A stretch of DNA of 64,000 bases from Desulfobacterales bacterium. Its GTDB lineage: Bacteria > Desulfobacterota > Desulfobacteria > Desulfobacterales > Desulfosarcinaceae. Position 1 is the stretch's first letter, and each line of letters opens with the position of its first letter. The position numbers and the translations under genes are program-made. Under the pieces are notes generated by a model that ran no database searches, was not told where the DNA came from, and worked only from the letters and a program-made list of their open reading frames with translations. Where the stretch lies: positions 248,001 to 312,000 of the forward strand of contig JACRDD010000004.1 in assembly GCA_016218685.1 (NCBI GenBank), written 5' to 3'. Positions 46,301 to 54,457 of the stretch are shown in pieces.

Positions 46301-47102
46301 GCGGGATATCTACCTGTTGGATCACAAACTCGACGGCCGTCCAGTGCTGCCCATGGCCATGGCCATGGAGATGATGGCCGAAGCGGCGGCCTACCGCTAC
46401 CCCGATTACTACCTCAAGAGCGTCAGCGATCTGAAAGTCTTCAAAGGGATCATCGTAGGCAACGGCGCGGAGCACATCCACATCGTGATCACGCCCCAGA
46501 TGAAAGGCCGGGAGCGCATCGTGCTCAAGGCCCAGATCCGCAATCCGCACCGGGAGCAGTGCGTCTACTACGAGGCGCGGCTCGAACTGGGCAAGGAGGC
46601 GCGCACCTTCCGACCCCATGTGGCCATCGAGTTGCGCGAGGCCGAACCCTTTGGCCTTTCCGTGGGCGAGGCCTACCGTCAACATTTGTTCCACGGTCCG
46701 CTCTGGCAGGGCATCGAAGCCGTCCAGGCCATCGGCCGCGACGGCATCGTGGGGCAGCTCAAGCCATCCCGGCCGGAAGGATTCATCCAGGGGGTTTGCG
46801 GCCAACACGACTGGCTGGTGGACCCACTGGTGATCGACAGCGGCCTGCAACTGGTGGGCCTGTGGGCCCGCTGCCGTTTCAACATCATGCCCCTGCCGTC
46901 GCGCATCAAAAAGTACGTGCAGTACGATCAAGCGCCGGGTGACGGGCCGCTGCGCTGCGAAGTGCATGTCGGATCGCCGGAAAGCAAGGGGATCAAGGAA
47001 GCCGAGCTCTATTTCGTGAAAAACGACGGTCAATTGTTTGCCTGGATCCAGGGCTTGGAGATCATCGGATCGACGGAGTTGAACCGTTTGGCGCAGAAGT
47101 GA
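40311..47102 (+). CDS. Iterative lipid/polyketide megasynthase, PfaA/HglE-like (KS-AT-ACP-ACP-ACP*-KR-DH)
   Basis: 2263 residues from ATG 40311 (40317 and 40329 are alternatives; ribosome sites are weak). KS 18-465 has Cys210, His345 and His385. AT about 580-885 has Ser681 in GHSYGE. Two ACPs carry the pfa-type DLGIDSIKRVQI motif with Ser1134 and Ser1242. A third ACP-like repeat has EADLDLAPSAKS, with Pro1369 where the carrier serine should be. The KR (structural half from about 1430; TGGARGI near 1685; catalytic SSVAGRFGNIGQADYAAANE near 1865) is followed by a hot-dog dehydratase with His2005 (LLDHKLDGRPVLP) and Asp2176. The order matches microbial polyunsaturated-fatty-acid and secondary-lipid synthases. 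The stop overlaps the next start (TGATG), so translation is coupled. Confidence 0.94.
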   Translation: MEMEKEMTDRAPKAEMACDIAIIGMAGFFPDAPDVGTYWHNILRRHVAFSEIPAQRWDWRLYYDADPQAADKVVSRWGGFLPDAVFDPMHFGIPPKTLTSVETVQLLVLESTRLALADAGYQERPFDRERTSVFIGAGAGENDLGQMFSFRALMPHYFGSSAAEILSRMKPAVPEWDPDVFTGVITNIIAGRVANRFNLGGTSCTIDAACASALAALRAGIMELRSGESDLAIVGGADTLMGPFAYNCFSVVGALSPKGVSRPFDEQADGLVLGETVATVILKRLADARRDGDRVYAVIKGIGSSSDGRAKSLTAPSTDGQRLALTRAYRNAGIDPRTVGLIEAHGTSTKVGDLAEAAALKQFFSQQAAEARSCAVGSVKSQIGHAKCAAGIAALIKAVLALHHKVLPPTVGVETPIADLDGPDNPLYLNTRTRPWIVDGRHPRRAGVSAFGFGGTNFHAVLEEAPAEAGGRPALSPVATWDTELLLFKADGREALTQKITALLRQLRAGAVCALKDLAFTLAGEYSSQKEDGVRLAVVAASLPDLADKLENAMALLASGASAAAGIYFEAGAPVAADQIAFVFPGQGSQYPGMLKSLAVAFAEVRAVFERFDAHLAEQLPKPLSRYIYPPDLFKTEERKSVERALTQTLVAQPAMGAADAAMLRLLALLGLRPAMAAGHSYGEYVALFAAGVLDERALALISEARGRFILQASQPEPGTMAAVKAPEEAVADVIADLEQVWIANLNGPRQTVISGTQAGVRQAIERLSRKKLSCVPIPVACAFHSPIVAGAQSRLAEFFGQFEFRPAHIPVFSNTTAGLFPEAAEAIRNLLVEQLARPVRFVDEVETMYAAGARIFVEVGAGSVLTHLIDQILDGKPHVAMCTDVKGQSALTQLQHCLGRLATLGAPLTLEPLFAGRGTRRLNLDRLTAQGSAVLSKTAYIIGQGGVRPAAQAARAHIQPPRPIRFADDGPATPGPQPQIAATPDAVNPQSFGGETMETFKPAPTVQAGLADVTVMVKFQELMSQFLETQKAVMTAYLGAGEGAVLDASRAAFPASPVLSPPAAQAEPLRPEPASAWGPTSVPEPVPAPPAPAPEQRFDLNAVLLKIVSDRTGYPSEMLDLKLEIEADLGIDSIKRVQITEELVASLDAAGIQLPNEELAAIAGSITLGAIVEKLQTLLQAHTIRTAAQPVTAPAAPSVQPPAPAPDVKALLLGIVSDLSGYPAEMLDLKLEIEADLGIDSIKRVQIMEHFLAALEKQQLTLPDAEVAQLAASVTLGEIVARIELLLSASATACAGPSNALEFRAEKRAVAPQPTAPADAPAGATVADALTPQALQGLLYELIQEYTGYPQETLSPDLEWEADLDLAPSAKSRLLTAFVSAVARACGAAPEANVDEALADRRVDQTLAWMAAARVAQELIEGKASEKIRRFTLVEREQPLMVPPAKPFSGKRVVVTQMPDDPLAAAVVAELKAAGIQPVRLVHGPAFRNGAEQAHGVDLTAYDQLKAILEEIRTEGAPSGLLHLVPLAPAPCMEEMQLADWKQRLALEIKSLFYLTKLLADDLTAAVQGGDASLVAVTAMGGAYGRVADAAQECAFFPGSGGVTGFLKSAALEIPGLNVRAVDLELGEALQTLAVRIRDEFLTASAQVEVGYRAGRRVVLDVQPAKIDAGQTPLLNIDAEWILLVTGGARGITAGVALELAQRYQPTLLLVGRTPLSEGEAPQTAGIDDPKQLKALLAQGLKAQNKNVKPVDVERACTRLIHQREVRRTLSQIAAAGAKVRYYAADVTDEAAFGQVLDGIYAEFGRIDGVLHGAGLIEDKMVRDKDVASFGRVLDTKADSLFILSRKLRADQLRFVGLFSSVAGRFGNIGQADYAAANEVLSKCALYFNRRWPGRVVSLMWGPWESQGMVSAELRRKFEDNGIYLIPPQIGVARCIEEIAHGAEGDAEVVFGGWDDRKRTLFPAKGAERLPLFFANANFKPRLDGQVDVLRYLAPERDIYLLDHKLDGRPVLPMAMAMEMMAEAAAYRYPDYYLKSVSDLKVFKGIIVGNGAEHIHIVITPQMKGRERIVLKAQIRNPHREQCVYYEARLELGKEARTFRPHVAIELREAEPFGLSVGEAYRQHLFHGPLWQGIEAVQAIGRDGIVGQLKPSRPEGFIQGVCGQHDWLVDPLVIDSGLQLVGLWARCRFNIMPLPSRIKKYVQYDQAPGDGPLRCEVHVGSPESKGIKEAELYFVKNDGQLFAWIQGLEIIGSTELNRLAQK

Positions 47103-50100
47103 TGCAAACCATGGACAGTGGACACAGCCCTGAAAAATCGGCGGGGAAGAACGAGTCGATCGCCATCGTCGGCATGGCCTGTACCTTTCCCAAGGCACCC
47201 GATCTGGACACCTATTGGCACAACATCATCAATAAGGTGGATGCCATCGCCGACGCGCCGGCCGATCGTTGGGATGCATCGCGCTTCTACGACCCCCAGG
47301 ACGGTACCAAACTCTATGCCCGGCGCGGCGGCTACCTGGACGGCCCCCTGACCTTCGATGCAGCCGAGTTGGGGGTCATGCCGTCGGCCGTGGTGGGCGG
47401 CGAGCCCGATCAGTTTCTGGTGTTGAAGACCGCCGCGGCGGCCATGCAAGATGCCGGCATCAAAAACGATCCGGCCTTGGAACGCACCGATTTCATTCTG
47501 GGCCGGGGGGCCTACCTGAGCGCCGGCGGATTCAATCTCTTGCAGCGTACCCTGATCGTGGACCAGACCGTCAGCCTCGTGGGCAAACTGCACCCGGGCA
47601 TGAACGCCGAGGCGCTCCAGGGCCTCAAGGATGGGCTGTTGGCCTCCCTGCTACCGTTCGAGGCCGATACGGCCGCTTCGGTCATGCCCAACATCACGGC
47701 CGGCCGGGTCTCCAACCGGCTGGGGTTCATGGGACCGAACTACACCATCGACGCGGCCTGCGCCTCGTCCCTGTTTGCCGTGGACATCGCCGTGGCCAAT
47801 TTACGCTCCAGACGCTCCGATCTGGCCCTGGCCGGCGGGGTCCATATCTTCAACACCATTCCGTTTTTGAGCGTGTTCTGCGCGTTGGGCGCCATGTCCC
47901 GCAAAGAGTGCATCCGGCCGTTCGACCAAAATGCCGACGGGCTGCTGCCCGGCGAGGGCGTCGGCCTGGTGGTGCTCAAGCGTCTGTCCGACGCCGAGCG
48001 CGACGGCAATCGGATCTATGCCTTGATCCGCGGCGTGGGCAGCTCCAGCGACGGCCGGGGCGGCAGCGTGGCGGCCCCGCGCGTAGCGGGCGAAGCCTTG
48101 GCCGTGCAGCGCGCCTATGCGGCGGCGGGTGTTCTGCCCCAGACCATCGGTCTGATCGAAGCCCATGGGACCGCCACCATCGTGGGCGACGCGGCCGAAG
48201 TGGAATCCCTGAAGGCGGTCTTCGGCGCCAAACCCGACACCCTGGCCCGCTCGTGCGCCCTGGGCAGCGTCAAGTCCATGATCGGCCACGCCATGCCGGC
48301 GGCCGGCATCGCCGGCTTGATCAAGGCCGTGTTGGCCCTTTACCACAAGGTGCTGCCGCCCACACTGCACTGCGAGGCGCCCAACCCCAAATTCGAATTG
48401 GAAACGACGCCTTTTTACATCAACACCGCTACCCGGCCCTGGTTCCGCATGGCACCCGACGTGCCGCGCCGGGCCGGCGTGAATGCCTTCGGTTTCGGCG
48501 GCGTCAATGCCCACGTGGTGATCGAGGAGTATTCGGCCACGGTTCCCGAAACTTGCCATCCGGCCTGGGATGCGGCCCTGTTCCTCTTCGCGGGCGATAG
48601 CCAGGCCGCCCTGGCCCAGGCCTGCGCGGCGGCTCTGGCGTATCTGCAAAGCAATGCCTGCCTGGATTGGCTGGCCTGGTCGCGGGAGGTCGTACGGGCC
48701 TTCCGCCCCGCGGAGCATCGAATGGCCGTCATCGCCGAAGGTCCCGAAGATCTCTCCCGCAAGCTGGGCTATGCCATGCAAAAACTGCAAGCCGGCGACT
48801 GCAAGAAGATCAAGGACGTCAAGGGCATTTACTACTTCGCCGCGCCGCTGGGTCCCCAGGCCAAGGTGGCTTTCATGTTCCCGGGGGAAGGTTCGCCCTA
48901 CGCCAATATGCTGCTGGACCTGTGCCTGGTCTATCCGGAAGTGCGGGCCATTTTCGAAGCCGTGGATGCGGCGATCCTGTCCCGTTCCCAAAAAAGTCCC
49001 TTGCCGCCCAGCCGGTTTATCTTTCCGGCCACGCTGCTCACCCCGTCCGAAATGGAGACGCTGGGCGCCCAATTCTGGAAGGTGGACAGCGGCCTGCAGG
49101 CCATTCTGGCCGCCAGCCTGGCCATGCAAACCCTTTTGGCGCGCTTCGGGGTGCAGCCGGACATGATTGTGGGCCACAGCGCCGGGGAGTATTGCGCCTG
49201 GATCGCTTCGGGCATCCTGGAAATAGAAGAGCTGTACCGCCACCAGGAGCGCATCGCCGGCATCTACGTCGCCCACCGCCATCCCCGGGAGACCGCCATG
49301 CTGGCCGTTTCCGGCCACTTCGACAAGATCCGGCCCATGGTGGAAGGGCTCGGCAGGGCGATCCATATTTCCAACGACAACTGTCCCCACCAGGTGGTGG
49401 TGGTCGGAGAAGCGGCGGCCGTGGCCCAATTGAAGGCGCAGTTGAAGGTTCGGAATATTCTCTTCACCGATCTGCCTTCCCGCGAAGTTCATCATACCGC
49501 CCTGGCCGCGCCCCAGGCCGAACCTTTGTTCCAGACCTATGCGCGCATGGCGGTGCATGCCCCGCGAGTGCCGGCTTATTCGGCAACGACCGCGGCGCCT
49601 TATCCCGACCAGGCGCCGGAGATTGTGCGCCTGATGACCGACTACTGGCTCCAGCGGCTCAATTTCAGAAGCACGGTGGAGGCCATGCACCGCGACGGCG
49701 CCCGGATTTTCATCGAAGTCGGTCCCGGAACCAATTTATCCGGCTTCGTGGACGATACCTTGCGCGGCAAGCCGTTCATGACCGTGGCCACCAACAACAG
49801 CCGGCGCTCGGGCATCGGCCAGTTGTGTCATTTGCTGGGCATGCTGGTGGCCCAGCATGTGCCCGTGAATTTGGAAGCCTACGATCCGCTGCCCTGGGCC
49901 GCGGCCCAGGAAATTTCCTCGGACGCTGCCAAGCCCAAATCCAAAGCCGGTAGGGTGTGCATGGAACTGGGGCTGCGGGAGTTGACGCTGACCGAACCGA
50001 CCCTGGCGATTCTTCAAAAGCATTTCGATCCACCGGTCCCCGCGGCAGCGGTGCCCCCCAAAGCCGAATTCCAGTTCCCAGCGGCATTAAAGGCCGAGGC

Positions 50101-51634
50101 CGCCCCAGGCAAACCTGCCACCGTCACCAGGCCCCAGCCGGGCGCCACGTCGTCCAAAGCCGAAGTCATGCAGCGCTACATGGACAACATGGCCCAGTTC
50201 CTGGCCCTGCAAAAGCAGGTCATGACCGCCTGGAGCGCGCCGCGCCCGGCGTACCCCGTGACCGAGCGGCCTTTGGTGAGACAGGTCATCTCGCTTGTGC
50301 CGCGGCAGGCGTGCCGGGTGCAATGTGACATCGATTTGAAAAAAGAGCGCTTCCTGGAAGACCATCCCATGGTCGGCAGCAGGCCGATTTCCAATGGGGA
50401 CTCCGGCCTGCTGCCCCTGATCATCACGCCCATGACCCTCAACCTGGAGATCATGGCCGAAGTCGCCTCGCTCCTGCATCCGGGGCAAATGCTGCTGGAA
50501 GTAAAGAACGGCCGAGCCAACCGCTGGGTCGAGGTGCCCGAAGCGGGCGCCACCACGCTGGACATCCAGGCCCGGCAAGGCGCCGGCGGCGAAGTCCAGG
50601 CCCGCTTGTTCGCTCCGGCCTTCACCATCGCTTCGGCCGAAGTCAGCACCGTGTTCGGCACTCAGTATCCGCCCTCGGCCGTGGGCGAACCGGTCAACGC
50701 CGAGCACATTACGCCCGAGGCCGCCGCGCGCGCCCGGGAGATCTACGCCGCCAAGTACATGGCGCACGGCCCGCGCTTCCAAGTCATCGCCGGCTGGACC
50801 CAGGTGGGCCCAAGGGAAGTAGAAGCCTATCTGCGGGCGCCGGCCGACAACAACCTATTTGCCAACATCCGCGCTCCCCGGCTGCTGCTCAACCCGCTCT
50901 TGCTGGATGCTTGCGCCCAATTGGTGGGGCATTGGGCCCAGATCAGCCTGGGCGAAAAGTTCATCACTTTCCCCGCCGGTGTGCAGCATATCCGTTTTTT
51001 CTCCGACCCGCCACGGCCGGGAAAGTTGATCAAATGCCGGGTGCGCATCGGTGACATCGATGACCACTGCGTACGGGCCGACATCAAGATGACGGGCAAC
51101 GACGGCCGCCAATGGCTGACGGTCCAGGGGTGGACCCATCGGCGCTTTGCCTTGCCGTTGGAGTTCTACCACTTCTGCCGATTCCCCAAGGCCAATATCG
51201 TCGGACAACAGGTGGCGGCCGAGAAGGATCGAAGCCGACCCGGGGCCTTGACCTGCAGGCAGTCAAAATACCCCGAACTGAGCCGAACCATCTGGAAACA
51301 GGGCCTCGGCATGATCTTCCTGAACCGCGCCGAGCGTCGGATTTACAGAGAGCAACTGTCCCGGGACGAAGCCGAAGCCGATCGCTGGCTCACCGAACGC
51401 ATGGCCGCCAAAGAAGCCGTGCGCCTCTTTTTGAAGCAATATAACCGCCCGGAAGTATTCCCCGCGGATATCGAGATCGAAGAAATCGATGGACATCTTA
51501 TTTCCAAGGGCGATTGCCTGTCCGAGCTCAACCGGCCATTGTCCCTGACCATCTCGCATACGGAGCAGTTCGCGGCCGCCCACGTGAACCCGGGGGCGGA
51601 AACTATCAAACGGGAGAGAGCACAGAATGACTAG
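47102..51634 (+). CDS. Second megasynthase: KS-AT-DH with C-terminal phosphopantetheinyl transferase
   Basis: 1510 residues. KS 18-480 with Cys220 (DAACASS), His355 (EAHGTAT) and His396 (IGHAMPAAG), so it is catalytic and not a chain-length factor. AT about 595-930 with Ser693 in GHSAGE. After a linker, a dehydratase hot-dog region has His1088 (EDHPMVGSRP) and Asp1269 (LLLDACAQLVGHW). The last 130 residues resemble AcpS/Sfp-type transferases: DRWLTERMAAKEAVRLF gives the KEA motif near 1436, and PLSLTISHTEQFAAAHV the C-terminal strand; the N-terminal G-x-D motif is not obvious. The embedded transferase could activate the ACPs. There is no ACP of its own. It overlaps the next gene by 8 bases. 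Confidence 0.92.
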   Translation: MQTMDSGHSPEKSAGKNESIAIVGMACTFPKAPDLDTYWHNIINKVDAIADAPADRWDASRFYDPQDGTKLYARRGGYLDGPLTFDAAELGVMPSAVVGGEPDQFLVLKTAAAAMQDAGIKNDPALERTDFILGRGAYLSAGGFNLLQRTLIVDQTVSLVGKLHPGMNAEALQGLKDGLLASLLPFEADTAASVMPNITAGRVSNRLGFMGPNYTIDAACASSLFAVDIAVANLRSRRSDLALAGGVHIFNTIPFLSVFCALGAMSRKECIRPFDQNADGLLPGEGVGLVVLKRLSDAERDGNRIYALIRGVGSSSDGRGGSVAAPRVAGEALAVQRAYAAAGVLPQTIGLIEAHGTATIVGDAAEVESLKAVFGAKPDTLARSCALGSVKSMIGHAMPAAGIAGLIKAVLALYHKVLPPTLHCEAPNPKFELETTPFYINTATRPWFRMAPDVPRRAGVNAFGFGGVNAHVVIEEYSATVPETCHPAWDAALFLFAGDSQAALAQACAAALAYLQSNACLDWLAWSREVVRAFRPAEHRMAVIAEGPEDLSRKLGYAMQKLQAGDCKKIKDVKGIYYFAAPLGPQAKVAFMFPGEGSPYANMLLDLCLVYPEVRAIFEAVDAAILSRSQKSPLPPSRFIFPATLLTPSEMETLGAQFWKVDSGLQAILAASLAMQTLLARFGVQPDMIVGHSAGEYCAWIASGILEIEELYRHQERIAGIYVAHRHPRETAMLAVSGHFDKIRPMVEGLGRAIHISNDNCPHQVVVVGEAAAVAQLKAQLKVRNILFTDLPSREVHHTALAAPQAEPLFQTYARMAVHAPRVPAYSATTAAPYPDQAPEIVRLMTDYWLQRLNFRSTVEAMHRDGARIFIEVGPGTNLSGFVDDTLRGKPFMTVATNNSRRSGIGQLCHLLGMLVAQHVPVNLEAYDPLPWAAAQEISSDAAKPKSKAGRVCMELGLRELTLTEPTLAILQKHFDPPVPAAAVPPKAEFQFPAALKAEAAPGKPATVTRPQPGATSSKAEVMQRYMDNMAQFLALQKQVMTAWSAPRPAYPVTERPLVRQVISLVPRQACRVQCDIDLKKERFLEDHPMVGSRPISNGDSGLLPLIITPMTLNLEIMAEVASLLHPGQMLLEVKNGRANRWVEVPEAGATTLDIQARQGAGGEVQARLFAPAFTIASAEVSTVFGTQYPPSAVGEPVNAEHITPEAAARAREIYAAKYMAHGPRFQVIAGWTQVGPREVEAYLRAPADNNLFANIRAPRLLLNPLLLDACAQLVGHWAQISLGEKFITFPAGVQHIRFFSDPPRPGKLIKCRVRIGDIDDHCVRADIKMTGNDGRQWLTVQGWTHRRFALPLEFYHFCRFPKANIVGQQVAAEKDRSRPGALTCRQSKYPELSRTIWKQGLGMIFLNRAERRIYREQLSRDEAEADRWLTERMAAKEAVRLFLKQYNRPEVFPADIEIEEIDGHLISKGDCLSELNRPLSLTISHTEQFAAAHVNPGAETIKRERAQND

Positions 51635-51914
51635 ACCGGACAAAGCGACCATATTCAAAGATATCGTAGCGACCCTGGAACGCGTCGGCGAAGATTGGGA
51701 ATACTCCGGCCAGATCACCCTCGACACCACCTTGCTACAGGATCTGGGCCTGGAGTCCATCGATGTGGTGGTGCTGGGCGAATTCCTGGAAGAACATTAC
51801 GGGCAAACCTTTCCCTTTACCGAATACTACACCGAATTGTCGCAGAAGAATAAATCGGACATTCGCATCGCGGATCTGGTGGATCTGATCTTCGACCACT
51901 TCGTGAGCGCTTAG
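51627..51914 (+). CDS. Stand-alone acyl carrier protein
   Basis: 95 residues, acidic, one ACP fold. The phosphopantetheine serine is Ser44 in DLGLESIDVVVLGEFLEE. Its start overlaps the end of the second megasynthase by 8 bases, with GGAGAG upstream. It differs from the tandem ACPs (DSIKRVQI type) and probably serves priming, transfer to the tailoring enzymes or a distinct extension step. Confidence 0.93.
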   Translation: MTRPDKATIFKDIVATLERVGEDWEYSGQITLDTTLLQDLGLESIDVVVLGEFLEEHYGQTFPFTEYYTELSQKNKSDIRIADLVDLIFDHFVSA

Positions 51915-51929
51915 CAAAGAGGCCCAACC

Positions 51930-53534
51930 ATGACCAAGAACGGACAAACGACATTGATGATCGGCCTGGACGGCGCTACTTTTTCCATTCTCGATCCGCT
52001 CATGGACGCCGGCCACATGCCGTTTTTGAGGCAATTCGTGGCCCAAGGGGTGCGCGCCGAAATGCAATCGACCATTCCGCCCATCACCCCGCCGGCCTGG
52101 ACCACCATTATGACCGGCCGCAGCCCGGCCCAGCACGGCATTCTGGATTTCTTCCGCCCCGAGTCGCCGGGCAGTCGCTTTTTGCGGTTTGTCAGCACCA
52201 AGCAACTAAAATGCGAAAGCATCTGGACCCATTTGATGCACCAGGGGTTGAGCGCCATCAATTTGAACTTCCCGGTGATGGCCCCGCCGCTGCCCATCAA
52301 AGGGTACAGCATTCCGGGTTTCGTGACCTGGCGCCACTTGCGCCACAGTTGCTCCCCGGCCGACCTGATGGATACGCTGAAGACCATCCCCGGCTTCGAT
52401 CTGAAGATCATCGCCCACGACTTCGGTCTGGAGGAAAAGGTGGTGCAGGGCTGCTCCTTCGCCGAATCCGAGGGCTGGATCAAATACCACACCTATAAGG
52501 ATGAACAGTGGCTGCTGGTGCTGGGCCACCTGACCCGAACGGACCCCTGCGATCTGAGCGCGCTGGTGCTGGACAGCCCGGACCGCTTGCAGCATGTCTA
52601 TTACCGGCTGCTGGACCCCCAATGCTTCCCGGTGGACTGGAGCGAGCAGGACCGCCAGATCCGGAGCGTCCTGGAAGGCCACTACCGGGCCCTGGACGAC
52701 ATGATCGCCCGCATGGCGGCCGGCGCGGGGCCGGAGGCCAATATCTTCATCGTCTCCGATCACGGTTTCGGCCCCAGCCAGGAGTGCTTCTACCTGAACA
52801 CGTTCCTGGAGCAGTTGGGCCATCTGAAGTGGTCCGAGCGGGCTGTGAGCGACCAGGACGGCGCCGGCGATGTCTCCATGGAGGCGGTGCGCAACCATGG
52901 CAACATCCTGGATTGGGAGCAGACCCTGGCCTATGTCAACACGCCCAGCAGCAACGGTATCACCATCAACGTTGCCGGCAAGAACAGCCGCACCGGCATC
53001 GCGCCGGAAGATTACGACACCTTCGTCAATACCTTGCGCGAGCAGTTGCTCAACCTGCGCCACCCGCGCACAGGCCAACCGGTGGTTACGCGGATATGGA
53101 CCCGGGAGGAGGCTTTCGACGGTTGCGAACTGGCGCCGGACCTGACTGTGAGGCTGTGGGACAACGGCCTGGTCTCCACGGTCAAGTCGGATCGAATCGT
53201 CAAGCCGCGCCGGGAATGCATCGGCGTGCACTATCCCATGGGCGTCTTCATGGCCAAGGGGCCGGACATCCAACCTGGCCTGCAACTGGAGCCCTTGAAT
53301 ATATTGGATGTGGCCCCCGCCATGCTCCACAGCCTGGGGTTGGCCATCCCGGCGGCCTATGAAGGTCGCGTGCCAGTGGAGATGTTACGCAAGGAGTGTC
53401 TGGCGGCGCGGCCTGTGGTTATTGACGATGCCGCACCGAGTTTCGAGCAGCAAGCCGCCGCCTCCCTGGAAATGGACGCAGAAGATATGGACCTGATCGT
53501 CAAGCGGCTCAAGGGGTTAGGATATCTGGCATAA
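51930..53534 (+). CDS. Alkaline-phosphatase-superfamily enzyme (type I phosphodiesterase/nucleotide pyrophosphatase-like)
   Basis: 534 residues, without signal peptide. The full bimetal site can be traced: Asp in IGLDGATF, the nucleophile threonine in ITPPAWTTIMTG, Asp and His in VLDSPDRLQHVYY, Asp-His in IVSDHGFGP and the late His in CIGVHYPMGVF. The family hydrolyses or transfers phosphate or sulfate esters; cytoplasmic members of this clade sit near lipid or glycan genes. It starts 15 bases after the ACP, in the same operon. It may act on a phosphopantetheine-, nucleotide- or sulfate-linked lipid (inference). Confidence 0.88.
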   Translation: MTKNGQTTLMIGLDGATFSILDPLMDAGHMPFLRQFVAQGVRAEMQSTIPPITPPAWTTIMTGRSPAQHGILDFFRPESPGSRFLRFVSTKQLKCESIWTHLMHQGLSAINLNFPVMAPPLPIKGYSIPGFVTWRHLRHSCSPADLMDTLKTIPGFDLKIIAHDFGLEEKVVQGCSFAESEGWIKYHTYKDEQWLLVLGHLTRTDPCDLSALVLDSPDRLQHVYYRLLDPQCFPVDWSEQDRQIRSVLEGHYRALDDMIARMAAGAGPEANIFIVSDHGFGPSQECFYLNTFLEQLGHLKWSERAVSDQDGAGDVSMEAVRNHGNILDWEQTLAYVNTPSSNGITINVAGKNSRTGIAPEDYDTFVNTLREQLLNLRHPRTGQPVVTRIWTREEAFDGCELAPDLTVRLWDNGLVSTVKSDRIVKPRRECIGVHYPMGVFMAKGPDIQPGLQLEPLNILDVAPAMLHSLGLAIPAAYEGRVPVEMLRKECLAARPVVIDDAAPSFEQQAAASLEMDAEDMDLIVKRLKGLGYLA

Positions 53535-53545
53535 GGAGAAAAGCA

Positions 53546-54457
53546 ATGCCCTTCGTTACCGTCAACGGCATCAAACATCACTACATGCAGCAAGGCAGCG
53601 GCCCGGACGTGGTGCTGATCCACGGCATGGGCGGCAATATCTCCTTCTGGCATGCCAATAAAGCCTTGGCCGCGCTGAAGAGCAATTTTCGCGTCACGGT
53701 CTACGATCTGCGCGGTCATGGCTACAGCGACTTCGTGAAAAGCGGCTATACTTCCAAGGATCTGTCCGAGGATTTGGGCGCCTTGCTCGATGCTGTCGGC
53801 GTGCAAAAAGCCTGTCTGGCCGGGCACAGTCTGGGGGGCTTGGTGGCCTTGCATACGGCCTATCTTTATCCCGCGAGAGTCGCCGGCATCGTCATGGCCG
53901 AGGGCAATGTGCCGGCCTTGCGCCATCTCATCGACCTGGACAAATGGTCCTTCCGCCAGCAGCGCGACGATATGCTGCGGGAGATCGATCCCAGGCTGCC
54001 GGAAATGGTGAGGGGCCAAGATATTTTTTACCTGGAGTACCGCTTGAAAAACGCCAAGAAAGAAATCGGCGACAGTGATCTCAACCAATTCGGCTTGCGC
54101 AAGGGGATGGCGGTAAAAGGCAAAGGGGTTTTGCGGCTGCTGGAAGAGACCACGATTAAAAAAGACGTTCGTGACATGGCCGGCCTGACCGAAGCGTGTA
54201 TCCGCACGGTGACCCAACCGACGTTGGCGCTTTACGGGGAGTATTCGCCCCTGATCCCGATTTCGGAGTATCTGCGCGATCATCTTTCCAACTGTACCCA
54301 GGAAATCATTCCCAAAGCCTGTCACCTGTTCCCGGCCAGAATGCCGGATAACTTCGTCAACAGCCTGGGCGCCTTTCTGTTTAAAGTCGCCAAGGCAGCG
54401 CCCTACGAGGTTCATTATGCAGCCCATGCAACCGCTCCGACTGCCCAAGTGGCCTGA
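53546..54457 (+). CDS. Alpha/beta hydrolase, possible thioesterase of the lipid synthase
   Basis: 303 residues. Oxyanion segment LIHGMGGNISFW, nucleophile Ser95 in AGHSLGGLVALH, and a final histidine in KACHLFPARMPDNF. The acid position after strand 6 reads LALYGEYSPLIP, with Glu where Asp is usual. No signal peptide. Lying between the ACP and the sulfotransferase, it could release the chain from the carrier. The AAGGAG-like site and 11-base spacing show operon membership; its 3' end overlaps the next gene by 41 bases. Confidence 0.9.
   Translation: MPFVTVNGIKHHYMQQGSGPDVVLIHGMGGNISFWHANKALAALKSNFRVTVYDLRGHGYSDFVKSGYTSKDLSEDLGALLDAVGVQKACLAGHSLGGLVALHTAYLYPARVAGIVMAEGNVPALRHLIDLDKWSFRQQRDDMLREIDPRLPEMVRGQDIFYLEYRLKNAKKEIGDSDLNQFGLRKGMAVKGKGVLRLLEETTIKKDVRDMAGLTEACIRTVTQPTLALYGEYSPLIPISEYLRDHLSNCTQEIIPKACHLFPARMPDNFVNSLGAFLFKVAKAAPYEVHYAAHATAPTAQVA

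Noticed and set aside
44373-47198. 941-codon minus-strand frame
   Set aside because: Antisense to the KR-DH part of the first megasynthase; long only because of high GC and absence of stops in that phase.
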